Shown: positions 1 to 6,744, counted from the first letter of the stretch. The stretch is 7,546 nucleotides of DNA from UBA1172 sp002457135 (GCA_965660935.1 CBFIBR010000048.1:1-7546), one strand, 5' to 3'. Made by a program: numbers and translations. The notes: generated from the sequence alone by a model not told the origin.

Positions 1-2090
1 GGATGGTGATCCAGAACCCGGGCGGGGCCAATGATGGCCTGATCCTGCGTGACAAGGATAACAAGCCGCTGGCCTATGACCAGAAAAGCAAATCGTTCAA
101 GGATGCGGCCAATATCAAGATCAGGCCTGCCCTGCATGGTAAGTTCAAATCACCTGCGGGGGATAAGGTCGTGCCGGTCATGGCGATGATCACAGAACGT
201 TTCCTTGATCAGAAATACAGCCCTGAAAGCGTGGCCGATGAAGTCGGGCTGCCTGCCGAGACGATCAAGCGGATTGCCGCCGAAATTGCCGAGGCTGCCT
301 TTGAGAAGGAAATCACCATCAAGCAGGAATGGACCGACTGGGCCGGACGCAAGCACAAGACGATCACCGGGCGGCCTGTTTCCATGCACGCCATGCGCGG
401 GATTTCGGCGCATTCCAACGGTTTCAACACCTGCCGGATCATCCATCTTCTGCAGATTCTGATCGGCTCGATTGATTGCCCCGGGGGCTTCCGCTACAAG
501 CCGCCTTACCCCAAGACGATCCCGCCTGGCATCAGGCCTGCGGGCAAGGAAGGCCAGGTCAAGCCGAACACGCCCCTGCCGGGACCACCGCTTGGTTTTG
601 TGACCGGGCCGGAAGACCTGCTGGTGGATAAAAAAGGGACCCCCCTGCGGATTGACAAGGGCTATTCCTGGGATGCGCCGGTATCGGCCCATGGGCTGAT
701 GCACATGGTCATCAACAACGCCGGAACCGAAGACCCCTACAACGTTGATCTGCTGTTCATGTATATGGCCAACATGGGCTGGAATTCATCCATGAACGTT
801 GGCGGCACGCTGGATCACCTGACCGCGAAAAAGCCGGGCAGTGATGACTATGTGATCCCGAAAATCATCTATTCGGATGCGTTTTATTCTGAAACCGTTC
901 CCTATGCTGACCTGATCCTGCCGGATACCACCTACCTTGAGCGGTGGGACTGTATTTCCATGCTGGACCGGCCGATTTCAGAACCCGATTCAGCCAATGA
1001 TGCGATCCGTCAGCCGGTTGTTGAACCGAACCGTGATGTTCGCCCGTTCCAGACTGTTCTCTTGGACCTCGGCCACAGGCTCGGCCTGCCCGGCATGACC
1101 AATGAGGACGGCTCGGCCAAATACCCGGGCGGTTACGCCGATTATATCGTCAACCATGAACGCACCCCGGGCATCGGGCCGTTGACGGGTTGGCGCGGCA
1201 AGGAAGGCAAAGATTACGGGGTTGGTGAAGTGAACCCCGAACAGCTGCATCGCTATATCGAAAACGGCTGTTTCCACAGCCATGAGCTGCCCGACAACAT
1301 GCGGTTCTACAAGCACGCCAACAAGGATTACCTGGACTGGGCCAAATCGGTTGGCTTCAACGGTTCAACCGATCAGATCGTCTTTGAACTCTACAGTGAA
1401 ACCTTGCAGAAATTCCGCCTCGCCGCGGCAGGGCATGGTGATATTGTGCCGCCGAAATCGCATCGTGAGCGGATCCAGACATATTTCGACCCGCTGCCAT
1501 TCTGGTACCCGACTTTTGAGGGAACACAGATCAAGGTTGGCGATTACCCGTTCCACGCCATCACCCAGCGCCCCATGCACATGTACCATTCATGGGGATC
1601 ACAGAATGCCTGGCTGCGGCAGATCACCAATGTCAACCGGCTCTACATGAACCGGGAAAAGGGTGAGAGCCTCGGGCTTGCCGATGATGACTGGGTCTGG
1701 CTGAGCAGCCATATCGGCCGGGTCAAATGCCAGATCGCGCTGATGGAAGGATGCAATCCTGACACCCTGTGGACATGGAACGCCATCGGCAAGCGTGGCG
1801 GGGCCTGGGGGCTGGATGAGGATGCCCCTGAAATGAAACAGGCGTTTCTGCTGAACCACCTGATTTCAGAGCTTCTGCCCGAACGTGAAGGCGGCTATCG
1901 TTTCAGCAACAGCGATCCCGTCACCGGTCAGGCCGCGTGGTACGATCTGCGGGTCAGTATTGAGAAAGCCCTGCCCGAAGAGGCCGGCACCTCAGCCCCG
2001 TATTTTGAGCCGTTTGAGGCCCGCCGCACCGGGGAAATTCCTGCCAAGCTGGCCTATGGGCTGCAGTTTCAACATGAGGCCGTGAAATGA
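1..2090 (+). CDS. soeA: Sulfite dehydrogenase (quinone) catalytic molybdopterin subunit SoeA, 5' partial
   Basis: C-terminal 695 residues of a large DMSO-reductase-family molybdopterin oxidoreductase. The frame is open to the left edge; the ATG at 3 is internal (Met-Val-Ile-Gln-Asn-Pro-Gly), so the real start lies upstream. The missing N-terminus would hold the [4Fe-4S] motif and the molybdenum ligand, so neither can be checked. Visible parts, numbered from the ATG at 3: a cofactor-binding stretch around 126-165 (HAMRGISAHSNG, then IGSIDCPGG), the family motif SDAFYSETVPYADLILPD at 291-308, and a C-terminal molydopterin-dinucleotide-binding domain from about 514 to 650 (HAITQRPMHMYHSWGSQNAW). 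The stop overlaps the soeB start by 4 nt (ATGA), so the subunits are translationally coupled. With SoeB and SoeC it should oxidise cytoplasmic sulfite to sulfate and pass electrons to quinone. Family and operon are secure; the substrate is inferred from similarity to SoeABC rather than DmsABC or PsrABC. Confidence 0.87.
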   Translation, partial: MVIQNPGGANDGLILRDKDNKPLAYDQKSKSFKDAANIKIRPALHGKFKSPAGDKVVPVMAMITERFLDQKYSPESVADEVGLPAETIKRIAAEIAEAAFEKEITIKQEWTDWAGRKHKTITGRPVSMHAMRGISAHSNGFNTCRIIHLLQILIGSIDCPGGFRYKPPYPKTIPPGIRPAGKEGQVKPNTPLPGPPLGFVTGPEDLLVDKKGTPLRIDKGYSWDAPVSAHGLMHMVINNAGTEDPYNVDLLFMYMANMGWNSSMNVGGTLDHLTAKKPGSDDYVIPKIIYSDAFYSETVPYADLILPDTTYLERWDCISMLDRPISEPDSANDAIRQPVVEPNRDVRPFQTVLLDLGHRLGLPGMTNEDGSAKYPGGYADYIVNHERTPGIGPLTGWRGKEGKDYGVGEVNPEQLHRYIENGCFHSHELPDNMRFYKHANKDYLDWAKSVGFNGSTDQIVFELYSETLQKFRLAAAGHGDIVPPKSHRERIQTYFDPLPFWYPTFEGTQIKVGDYPFHAITQRPMHMYHSWGSQNAWLRQITNVNRLYMNREKGESLGLADDDWVWLSSHIGRVKCQIALMEGCNPDTLWTWNAIGKRGGAWGLDEDAPEMKQAFLLNHLISELLPEREGGYRFSNSDPVTGQAAWYDLRVSIEKALPEEAGTSAPYFEPFEARRTGEIPAKLAYGLQFQHEAVK

Positions 2091-2836
2091 CAACGCTTCC
2101 CGAAAAGACAGAAAAAAAGCTGGGGCTGGTCATCGACCTTGATACCTGCGTCGGGTGCCAGGGATGCGTGACAAGCTGCAAGGAATGGAACACATCGGGC
2201 TATTCCGCACCGCTGACCGATCTCGACCCTTATGGAAAGGACCCGAACGGAGCCTGGCTCAACCGGGTTCACGGCTTTGAAATCACCGATGCCGATGCCA
2301 GCCGGACGGTGCATTTCCCGCGATCATGCCTGCATTGTGAAGAACCGGATTGCGTCACGGTCTGCCCCACCGGGGCCAGTTACAAACGCGCCGAAGATGG
2401 CATTGTTCTCGTCAACCCTGATACCTGCATCGGCTGCAAGTTGTGTTCCTGGGCCTGCCCTTATGGCGCCCGTGAATATGATCTGTCGCATGGGGTGATG
2501 AAAAAATGCACGCTCTGCGTTGACCGTATCTATAATGAAAACCTCGAACCGGAAGACCGCCAGCCTGCCTGTGTGCGGGCCTGCCCCACCGGGGCGCGTC
2601 ATTTTGGTGATCTCGGCGATGAGAACAGTGATGTCTCCAAGCTGGTGGCCGAACGGGGCGGGTTCAACCTGCTCGAAGAGTTTGGCTACAAGCCCGTCAA
2701 CAAATACCTGCCGCCACGGAAAAAGCGTGATCAGGCCACATCCCAGCCAGTCGCCCTCGAAGAGGTTGGCAATGGCACGGATGGCAGCATGAGCGAACGC
2801 TTCTTTGCCTGGGCCGATAAAATGCTGAGTACCTGA
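2087..2836 (+). CDS. soeB: Sulfite dehydrogenase iron-sulfur subunit SoeB (four [4Fe-4S] ferredoxin)
   Basis: Electron-transfer subunit of 249 residues that carries electrons from the SoeA molybdenum site to the membrane anchor. Sixteen cysteines form four cluster-binding groups: C21/24/27/31, C81/84/89/93, C114/117/120/124 and C141/144/162/166, the last three each ending in Cys-Pro. This is the DmsB/NrfC/PsrB fold. The N-terminal stretch (VIDLDTCVGCQGCVTSCKEW, then the NTSGY insertion) and the segment CVDRIYNENL match SoeB more specifically than DmsB, as I recall the families. There is no signal peptide, which fits a cytoplasmic location. The start at 2087 overlaps the soeA stop as ATGA and is preceded by GAGG at 2076-2079 with a 7-nt spacer. 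The C-terminal tail after about residue 210 is polar and variable. The next gene, soeC, begins 37 nt downstream. Confidence 0.92.
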   Translation: MTTLPEKTEKKLGLVIDLDTCVGCQGCVTSCKEWNTSGYSAPLTDLDPYGKDPNGAWLNRVHGFEITDADASRTVHFPRSCLHCEEPDCVTVCPTGASYKRAEDGIVLVNPDTCIGCKLCSWACPYGAREYDLSHGVMKKCTLCVDRIYNENLEPEDRQPACVRACPTGARHFGDLGDENSDVSKLVAERGGFNLLEEFGYKPVNKYLPPRKKRDQATSQPVALEEVGNGTDGSMSERFFAWADKMLST

Positions 2837-2873
2837 TCGCCGCCACTATCGCATTCATGCCTGGGAAACCGTT

Positions 2874-3800
2874 ATGCATCCAGCCTATTCAGTTATTATT
2901 TTCACCACCATATCCGGCGCAGGCTACGGGCTGTTGCTGCTGACCACGCTCGGCCTTGCGCTTGGCATGCTGGGCTTGAGCCCTTTGTTCATGCTTGTCC
3001 TGTTGGGGATATCGCTGACCCTCGTTACGATCGGGCTGTTTTCATCAATGACCCATCTCGGCCACCCGGAACGGGCATGGCGGGCGATATCGCAATGGCG
3101 CAGCTCATGGCTGTCGCGTGAAGGCCTGTTTGCGCTCCTGACCTATATTCCTTCAGGGCTGCTCGGCCTTACCTACGTTTTCGGGATCATGACTGACCTG
3201 AGGCCTGCACTGGCGATTATCACCGCTATTCTGGCGCTGATCACCGTCTATTGCACCGGCATGATCTACGCCAGCCTGAGGACGATCAGGGCCTGGTATC
3301 AGCCGCTGACAAGCCCGATTTATGTTGCGCTGTCGCTGCTCAGCGGGGCGTTGATCCTGCAAGTCTTCCTGACACTGAGCGGTGGAGCGAGCGATATACT
3401 CATGCAGCTGGGCATGCTGCTCTGCGGTGTGACGCTGTTGCTGAAACTGTTCTACTGGAAGAAAATTGACGAAGCGCCCTATGACTATACGGTTCAGCAG
3501 GCCCTCGGCTTTCCTGATGCTGTTGAGGTCAGGCAGGTTGAACCGGCGCATACCCAGGCCAATTTCGTCATGCGCGAAATGGGCTATAAGGTCGCCCGCA
3601 CCAACAGCGCCAAATTGCGCAAGCTGATGGTGGTGCTGGGCTTTGTTCTGCCGTTTCTGTGCCTGATGGCGGCGATCATGGTGCCGACCCAGGTGATCCC
3701 GCTGATGCTGGTGCTGCTGGTTGCGCATATGATCGGGCTGATGGTTGAACGCTGGCTGTTTTTCGCCGAAGCCCAGCATGTCGTTAACCTCTATTACTAA
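2874..3800 (+). CDS. soeC: Sulfite dehydrogenase membrane anchor SoeC (DmsC-like)
   Basis: Integral membrane subunit of 308 residues that anchors SoeAB and passes electrons to the quinone pool. Hydrophobic segments lie near residues 7-33, 37-58, 84-106, 111-134, 147-168, 175-193, 250-270 and 273-292, so about eight helices, as in DmsC-type anchors. Signature motifs are HLGHPERAWRAI at 61-72, SSWLSREG at 77-84, MIYASLRTIRAWYQPLT at 130-146 and the C-terminal ERWLFFAEAQHVVNLYY. These conserved polar and charged motifs are typical of the DmsC/SoeC family. A soluble loop runs from about 194 to 249. The start ATG follows a weak GGGAAA (2863-2868) by 5 nt. It sits 37 nt after soeB with no terminator-like structure, so it is cotranscribed. 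Specific assignment to SoeC rests on the adjacent SoeB-type subunit. Confidence 0.9.
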   Translation: MHPAYSVIIFTTISGAGYGLLLLTTLGLALGMLGLSPLFMLVLLGISLTLVTIGLFSSMTHLGHPERAWRAISQWRSSWLSREGLFALLTYIPSGLLGLTYVFGIMTDLRPALAIITAILALITVYCTGMIYASLRTIRAWYQPLTSPIYVALSLLSGALILQVFLTLSGGASDILMQLGMLLCGVTLLLKLFYWKKIDEAPYDYTVQQALGFPDAVEVRQVEPAHTQANFVMREMGYKVARTNSAKLRKLMVVLGFVLPFLCLMAAIMVPTQVIPLMLVLLVAHMIGLMVERWLFFAEAQHVVNLYY

Positions 3801-3841
3801 TCAATAAGCCCGGAATTAAAAAACAGGATTGGAACCGATTG

Positions 3842-4627
3842 ATGACTGCTGGCTGGCCTAATATTTCCGCTCTGTCGACGACTGATTTTCAGCGCGGCCT
3901 GAAAAATGCCCATAACGCGCTTTACTGGCTGATCCGTATCACGAACAGTTATATCCCGGCTACCTCTGGCCAGCCCTATGCTGACCTCAACTGGGATGGT
4001 GACAAAAAGATGGTGGTCACGCCGATGTTTGAGGGCAATCTCCAGGTCGCGCTTGAGCTGCATAACCTGGAAATGTATTTCCTCGAGGACGGTGAGGCAT
4101 CAAAGCATTCGTTCTGGTTTGATGACCGGACCCCTGCGCATGTTCAGGCCTGGATGCTGGTTGAGCTGCTGCATCGCGGCAAGGACCGCGATAAATTCAG
4201 CATTGAGCTGCCCTATGCGGCGGATAATCTGTGGATGGGCGATTCAGAAGAACACGATTCGTCCGAGTTCATGGCCGAGCTGTCGGTGATCAATCAGTCC
4301 TTTATCAAATCGGCGGGCATTCTCAATGATGTTGTCGCTCAGCTTGGCCAATCCAGGGATAACCCGGCGGCTGGCACGTCGCTTTCGATCTGGTCGCGGA
4401 GCTTTGCCATCGGCCATGATATGAAACTTGGCAACGGCTCAACCGTCCGGATGGGGATGAGCGCAGGGGATCAGCTGCGCGGCTGCCCGTTTTTCTTTGT
4501 TGATGCCACCGGCGATGATGCACGGATTGACTATAACCCGAACAACGTGGTCTCCCTCAAGCGCATCAGTGAGGACAACATGTCCGATGCCGATATCGTT
4601 GAAATCCTGACCAAGGCGGTGGCCTGA
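3842..4627 (+). CDS. Uncharacterised 261-residue protein downstream of soeC
   Basis: Soluble protein with no signal peptide or membrane helix, and no function I can name. The frame can start at TTG 3839, but the adjacent ATG at 3842 is preferred; GGAA at 3831-3834 sits about 7 nt before it. Visible landmarks: a helical N-terminus (residues 13-37), DLNWD at 48-52, an alternating hydrophobic stretch at 56-82, PAHVQAW at 98-104, IELPY at 121-125, IWSRSFAI at 183-190, GMSAGD at 205-210 and CPFFFVDA at 215-222. The order of an early LxWD, a central W-x3-F-x-I, then G-x-S-x-G-D and a P-[FY]-F-[FY]-V strand recalls an uncharacterised bacterial family of similar length (roughly WPHHFDIA then GLSPGDxxxxEPYFYV), but this is from memory and the histidines are replaced. 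It lies 41 nt after soeC on the same strand with no evident terminator, so it may belong to the soe transcript as an accessory factor. Confidence 0.82.
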   Translation: MTAGWPNISALSTTDFQRGLKNAHNALYWLIRITNSYIPATSGQPYADLNWDGDKKMVVTPMFEGNLQVALELHNLEMYFLEDGEASKHSFWFDDRTPAHVQAWMLVELLHRGKDRDKFSIELPYAADNLWMGDSEEHDSSEFMAELSVINQSFIKSAGILNDVVAQLGQSRDNPAAGTSLSIWSRSFAIGHDMKLGNGSTVRMGMSAGDQLRGCPFFFVDATGDDARIDYNPNNVVSLKRISEDNMSDADIVEILTKAVA

Positions 4628-4656
4628 AACACCGGGCCAGCCTTTGCCGTTTCGGG
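4623..4656. terminator. Possible weak hairpin in the convergent gap
   Basis: The arms CCTGAAAC (4623-4630) and GTTTCGGG (4649-4656) pair over 8 bp with one G-U, and GGC/GCC (4635-4637 with 4646-4648) can extend the stem past a bulge. It overlaps the stop codon of the upstream gene and fills the 30-nt gap before the convergent regulator gene ends. No T-run follows on either strand, so termination activity is doubtful. Confidence 0.25.
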
Positions 4657-4657
4657 T

Positions 4658-5593
4658 TCAGGCTGAATTCGGCCGGTAGAGGAAGTTCTGCAACTCGTTG
4701 TTTTCGGCGAGCGAGCGTCCAACCTCAGCGGCAATCTTCGTGATCGGCATGATTGTTTCGGTCTTGACCCAGAATACCCCCACCGATTTTTTCACCACAG
4801 GGTCTTTCAGCAGGATGGCCTTAGTGCCGGTGTGCAACCCGGGCATGCGGGTGAAATGCGATGGAATGATGGTGCATAATTCGGTGTACTGGGTCTGGAA
4901 CATCAGGTGAAGAATGGATTCAGACTCGATCTTGGGGGTCACCTCGCATCCGGCCTGCTGGAAGGTGTTATCAACCAGTTGCCGCTCATACATGGAGGGC
5001 CGCAATAGGGCCAGCGGCAGTTTGGCCGCATCCTCCCATGAAATTTCACTGACGTTTTCGTATTCAAACGAATCCGGGACCAGCAGGCTCCATGTCTCCT
5101 CAAAGATTGGCAGCGCATTGCACCACGGCATTTCCTTCTGGTGATCCATGTAGGTGATGGCGCAATTGATCGAATATTTATCCAGCCCGACCTTCAGCTC
5201 ATCGTTACCGGCGAAACGGACATCAACCGAAACGCCGGGATAAGCCTTTCGGATGCGTTGCAGGATAATCGGCAGAACAGGCGACATCGATGGCATGGCC
5301 CCGATCCGGATGCGGCCATGCAGATTGCCCTGCATTTCGGAAATGGTATCGCGCATCGCGTTGAAGTTGGCGAGGATCATATGCGCCCAGTGCGCAACCC
5401 GCTGACCTTCCTCGGTGATGCCATAAAGTCGTTGGCCCCGGCCGCGCTTGAAGAGCGTCACGCCGAGTTCGAGTTCAAGCTGCTTGATGCCATTTGACAG
5501 GCTTGGCTGTTTAACATTGCACCGCGCTGCCGCACGCCCGAAATGGTCTTCTTCAATGACAGCGATCAAATATTCCAGCTGCTTTAAAAACAT
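4658..5593 (-). CDS. LysR-family transcriptional regulator
   Basis: LysR-type regulator of 311 residues, the usual family length. The N-terminal winged helix-turn-helix spans about 1-62: HFGRAAARCNVKQPSLSNGI at 17-36 is the classic HTH, followed by LELGVTLFKRG. A linker helix runs to about 90. The periplasmic-binding-protein-like effector domain starts at GRIRIGAMPSMSPVLP (93-108) and continues to about 305, with the mid-domain ITYMD at 146-150. The IRIGAMPSM... and INCAITYMD segments recall the FdsR group of LysR proteins found beside formate dehydrogenase genes; that subgroup call is from memory. The ATG (complement of 5591-5593) has AGGA about 12 nt upstream. The gene diverges from the TSUP permease across 206 AT-rich nt, so it probably controls that gene and itself. 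It converges on the soe operon with a 30-nt gap. The effector is unknown; a sulfur anion is a reasonable guess. Confidence 0.93.
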   Translation of the reverse strand: MFLKQLEYLIAVIEEDHFGRAAARCNVKQPSLSNGIKQLELELGVTLFKRGRGQRLYGITEEGQRVAHWAHMILANFNAMRDTISEMQGNLHGRIRIGAMPSMSPVLPIILQRIRKAYPGVSVDVRFAGNDELKVGLDKYSINCAITYMDHQKEMPWCNALPIFEETWSLLVPDSFEYENVSEISWEDAAKLPLALLRPSMYERQLVDNTFQQAGCEVTPKIESESILHLMFQTQYTELCTIIPSHFTRMPGLHTGTKAILLKDPVVKKSVGVFWVKTETIMPITKIAAEVGRSLAENNELQNFLYRPNSA

Positions 5594-5638
5594 TTGTGAT
5601 CTGTATCCTGTGGTAGAAGGGTCCCATGCTTCGTTAAT

Positions 5639-5656
5639 TTATTAAAGATTATTAAA
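5639..5656. repeat. Direct repeat TTATTAAA, 10-bp period
   Basis: TTATTAAA occurs at 5639-5646 and again at 5649-5656, one helical turn apart, in the AT-rich stretch about 45-65 bp upstream of the LysR gene start. It could form part of that gene's promoter or a curved segment. AT-rich composition makes a chance origin possible. Confidence 0.4.
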
Positions 5657-5696
5657 TATAACCTACTCTGTGCAACAATCACATAAATAGAAATAA

Positions 5697-5729
5697 ACAG
5701 TATATTAGCTTTTAACTAATAAATACTGT
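5697..5729. promoter_or_regulatory. Interrupted dyad, candidate LysR operator
   Basis: The inner perfect inverted repeat TATTAG-N7-CTAATA spans 5703-5721 and contains a T-N11-A arrangement (5705 to 5717 region) of the LysR-box type. Outer arms ACAGTAT (5697-5703) and ATACTGT (5723-5729) extend the symmetry; the left and right sides differ only by a 2-nt insertion. It lies between the divergent regulator and TSUP genes, roughly 70-100 nt before the TSUP start. The position and shape are those expected for the binding site of the adjacent regulator; binding itself is inferred. Confidence 0.5.
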
Positions 5730-5799
5730 GAATAAAGGGGTTCATTGTCAATACAGTCTTTCCAAGAAAAAATGGGCCGTGTAGCCTGATTGAAGGCGC

Positions 5800-6585
5800 A
5801 TGCAACCCCCCCAAGGACAGTCAGGCAAACCCTTTCCCATGATCACCCTTACCCTCGTTTATGCGTTTTGCGGATTGCTTGCGGGCCTTCTGATCGGGGT
5901 TGCCGGGATCGGCGGGGTGATTCTGGTCCCGCTCCTGGTCTACCTCGCCGGGGCTGACATTCACCAGAGCATTGCCGCCGCGATCTTCTCATTTTTTATC
6001 TCGGGCGTGGTTGGCACGATCATCTATACCCGCCGCGGGGTCATCGAATGGCCGCTTGTCCGCAGCCTCGTTACAGGGGCGATACCGGGGACCCTAGCCG
6101 GAACCTTCCTGCTGGTGCATGTCAATGAATTTGCACTGAAAATTTTGATAGCAATCCTCACGATCCTGTCAGCGGCGCGGGAATTGCTGGCGGCATCAAC
6201 CGCCACCAGGGCCACCTCTTTTGAGCCGACCGCACCCCGGCTAATTGTCATCGGCGCTGTTACCGGCGCGTTATCGGCGTTGAGCGGGACAGGCGGGCCA
6301 TTGATCCTGATCCCTGTCCTGATCTGGATATCGGCACCGGTGGTGCTGGCCATCGGGCTGGCCCAGGTCATCCAGCTGCCTGTCGCGATTGTCGCCACAG
6401 CCGGCAATACATGGAACGGGATGCTCGACTGGCGCATGGCCTTTGCCATCGCCGCAGGGGTCGCTGTCGGCAGTTTCATCGGCGGCACTGTTTCAAAACA
6501 TATCCCGGCGGCAAGCATCAAAAAAGGCGTCGCCGTTTTGCTCCTGGCATCCGGCCTGCTGATGATTTTCTCAATCCTGAATTGA
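5800..6585 (+). CDS. TSUP/TauE-family anion permease, putative sulfite exporter
   Basis: Integral membrane protein of 261 residues from the sulfite exporter TauE/SafE (TSUP) family, which move sulfite, sulfonates or related organic anions. It shows the internal duplication of the family: a glycine-rich motif GVAGIGGVILVPLL at 33-46 in the first half and GALSALSGTGGPLILIPVL at 156-174 in the second. Hydrophobic segments near 16-51, 57-78, 87-105, 111-130, 146-180, 183-203, 212-230 and 242-260 suggest about eight helices. The start is uncertain. ATG 5800 has GAAGG only 3 nt upstream, while ATG 5839 (giving MITLTLVYAF) fits the family N-terminus better but lacks a well-spaced ribosome site; an in-frame stop at 5791 excludes anything further upstream. 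The gene diverges from the LysR gene, and its closeness to soeABC supports sulfite as the substrate, though TSUP proteins are diverse and the direction of transport cannot be read from sequence. Confidence 0.88.
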   Translation: MQPPQGQSGKPFPMITLTLVYAFCGLLAGLLIGVAGIGGVILVPLLVYLAGADIHQSIAAAIFSFFISGVVGTIIYTRRGVIEWPLVRSLVTGAIPGTLAGTFLLVHVNEFALKILIAILTILSAARELLAASTATRATSFEPTAPRLIVIGAVTGALSALSGTGGPLILIPVLIWISAPVVLAIGLAQVIQLPVAIVATAGNTWNGMLDWRMAFAIAAGVAVGSFIGGTVSKHIPAASIKKGVAVLLLASGLLMIFSILN

Positions 6586-6614
6586 TATCAGTTTCCCCCG
6601 CCCCGATACTCCTT

Positions 6615-6649
6615 CCTAAATAGTTATGGCGATAGCCCTAATAGTTATG
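6615..6649. repeat. Direct repeat CCTAA(A)TAGTTATG, 21-bp spacing
   Basis: CCTAAATAGTTATG (6615-6628) and CCTAATAGTTATG (6637-6649) share the 10-mer AATAGTTATG exactly 21 bp apart, two helical turns, on the same face of the DNA. They lie just upstream of the candidate promoter of the PanB-like gene and could be tandem activator sites. The protein that would bind is not known. Confidence 0.5.
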
Positions 6650-6659
6650 AAAGATTTTA

Positions 6660-6689
6660 TTAACTCAGTGTTTTACCTCTAAATAATAT
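6660..6689 (+). promoter_or_regulatory. Candidate sigma-70-type promoter for the PanB-like gene
   Basis: TTAACT (6660-6665) and TAATAT (6684-6689) are separated by 18 nt and partly match the -35 and -10 consensus. This would start transcription near 6696, leaving a leader of about 80 nt that contains the two hairpins, with the direct repeats upstream of -35. It is a pattern match in AT-rich DNA only. Confidence 0.3.
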
Positions 6690-6694
6690 TAGGA

Positions 6695-6719
6695 TTTGTG
6701 CACCAACGATAAGCACAAA
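6695..6719 (+). promoter_or_regulatory. Leader hairpin 1 upstream of the PanB-like gene
   Basis: Perfect 7-bp inverted repeat TTTGTGC (6695-6701) and GCACAAA (6713-6719) around an 11-nt loop. No T-run follows, so it is unlikely to terminate the upstream permease transcript. It may be a 5'-leader structure or a protein-binding dyad. Confidence 0.4.
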
Positions 6720-6728
6720 CTTAACGCA

Positions 6729-6744
6729 TCAGCATCGGTGCTGA
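6729..6744 (+). promoter_or_regulatory. Leader hairpin 2 with TCGG tetraloop
   Basis: Perfect 6-bp arms TCAGCA (6729-6734) and TGCTGA (6739-6744) close a 4-nt TCGG loop, 22 nt before the Shine-Dalgarno site of the PanB-like gene. The sequence after it is A-rich rather than T-rich, which argues against an intrinsic terminator. With hairpin 1 it makes a compact structured leader. Confidence 0.4.

Noticed and set aside
3..5. ATG at 3 as the real start of the oxidoreductase gene
   Set aside because: SoeA-type proteins are several hundred residues longer at the N-terminus, and the cluster- and molybdenum-binding region is absent here. The gene simply continues out of the window.
150..704. 184-residue minus-strand open frame inside soeA
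   Set aside because: Shadow of a GC-rich gene: no recognisable domain, and soeA is unmistakable in the opposite frame.
3153..3779. 208-residue minus-strand open frame inside soeC, rich in Gln and His
   Set aside because: Its composition is the complement of Leu/Met/Val-rich transmembrane codons. soeC has clear family motifs through the same span.
1..3800. DMSO reductase DmsABC or polysulfide reductase PsrABC
   Set aside because: The ferredoxin subunit sequence and lack of a signal peptide there fit SoeB better, and the neighbouring TSUP carrier supports sulfite. The alternative is not excluded without a phylogeny.
3839..3841. TTG at 3839 as start of the uncharacterised gene
   Set aside because: The next codon is ATG, with an equally good ribosome site, so the rare start is unnecessary.
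5141..5497. 118-residue plus-strand open frame opposite the LysR gene
   Set aside because: Shadow of the LysR gene; no domain and no initiation signal.
6024..6521. 165-residue minus-strand open frame inside the TSUP gene
   Set aside because: Antisense shadow of a membrane protein gene, with no ribosome site or family resemblance.
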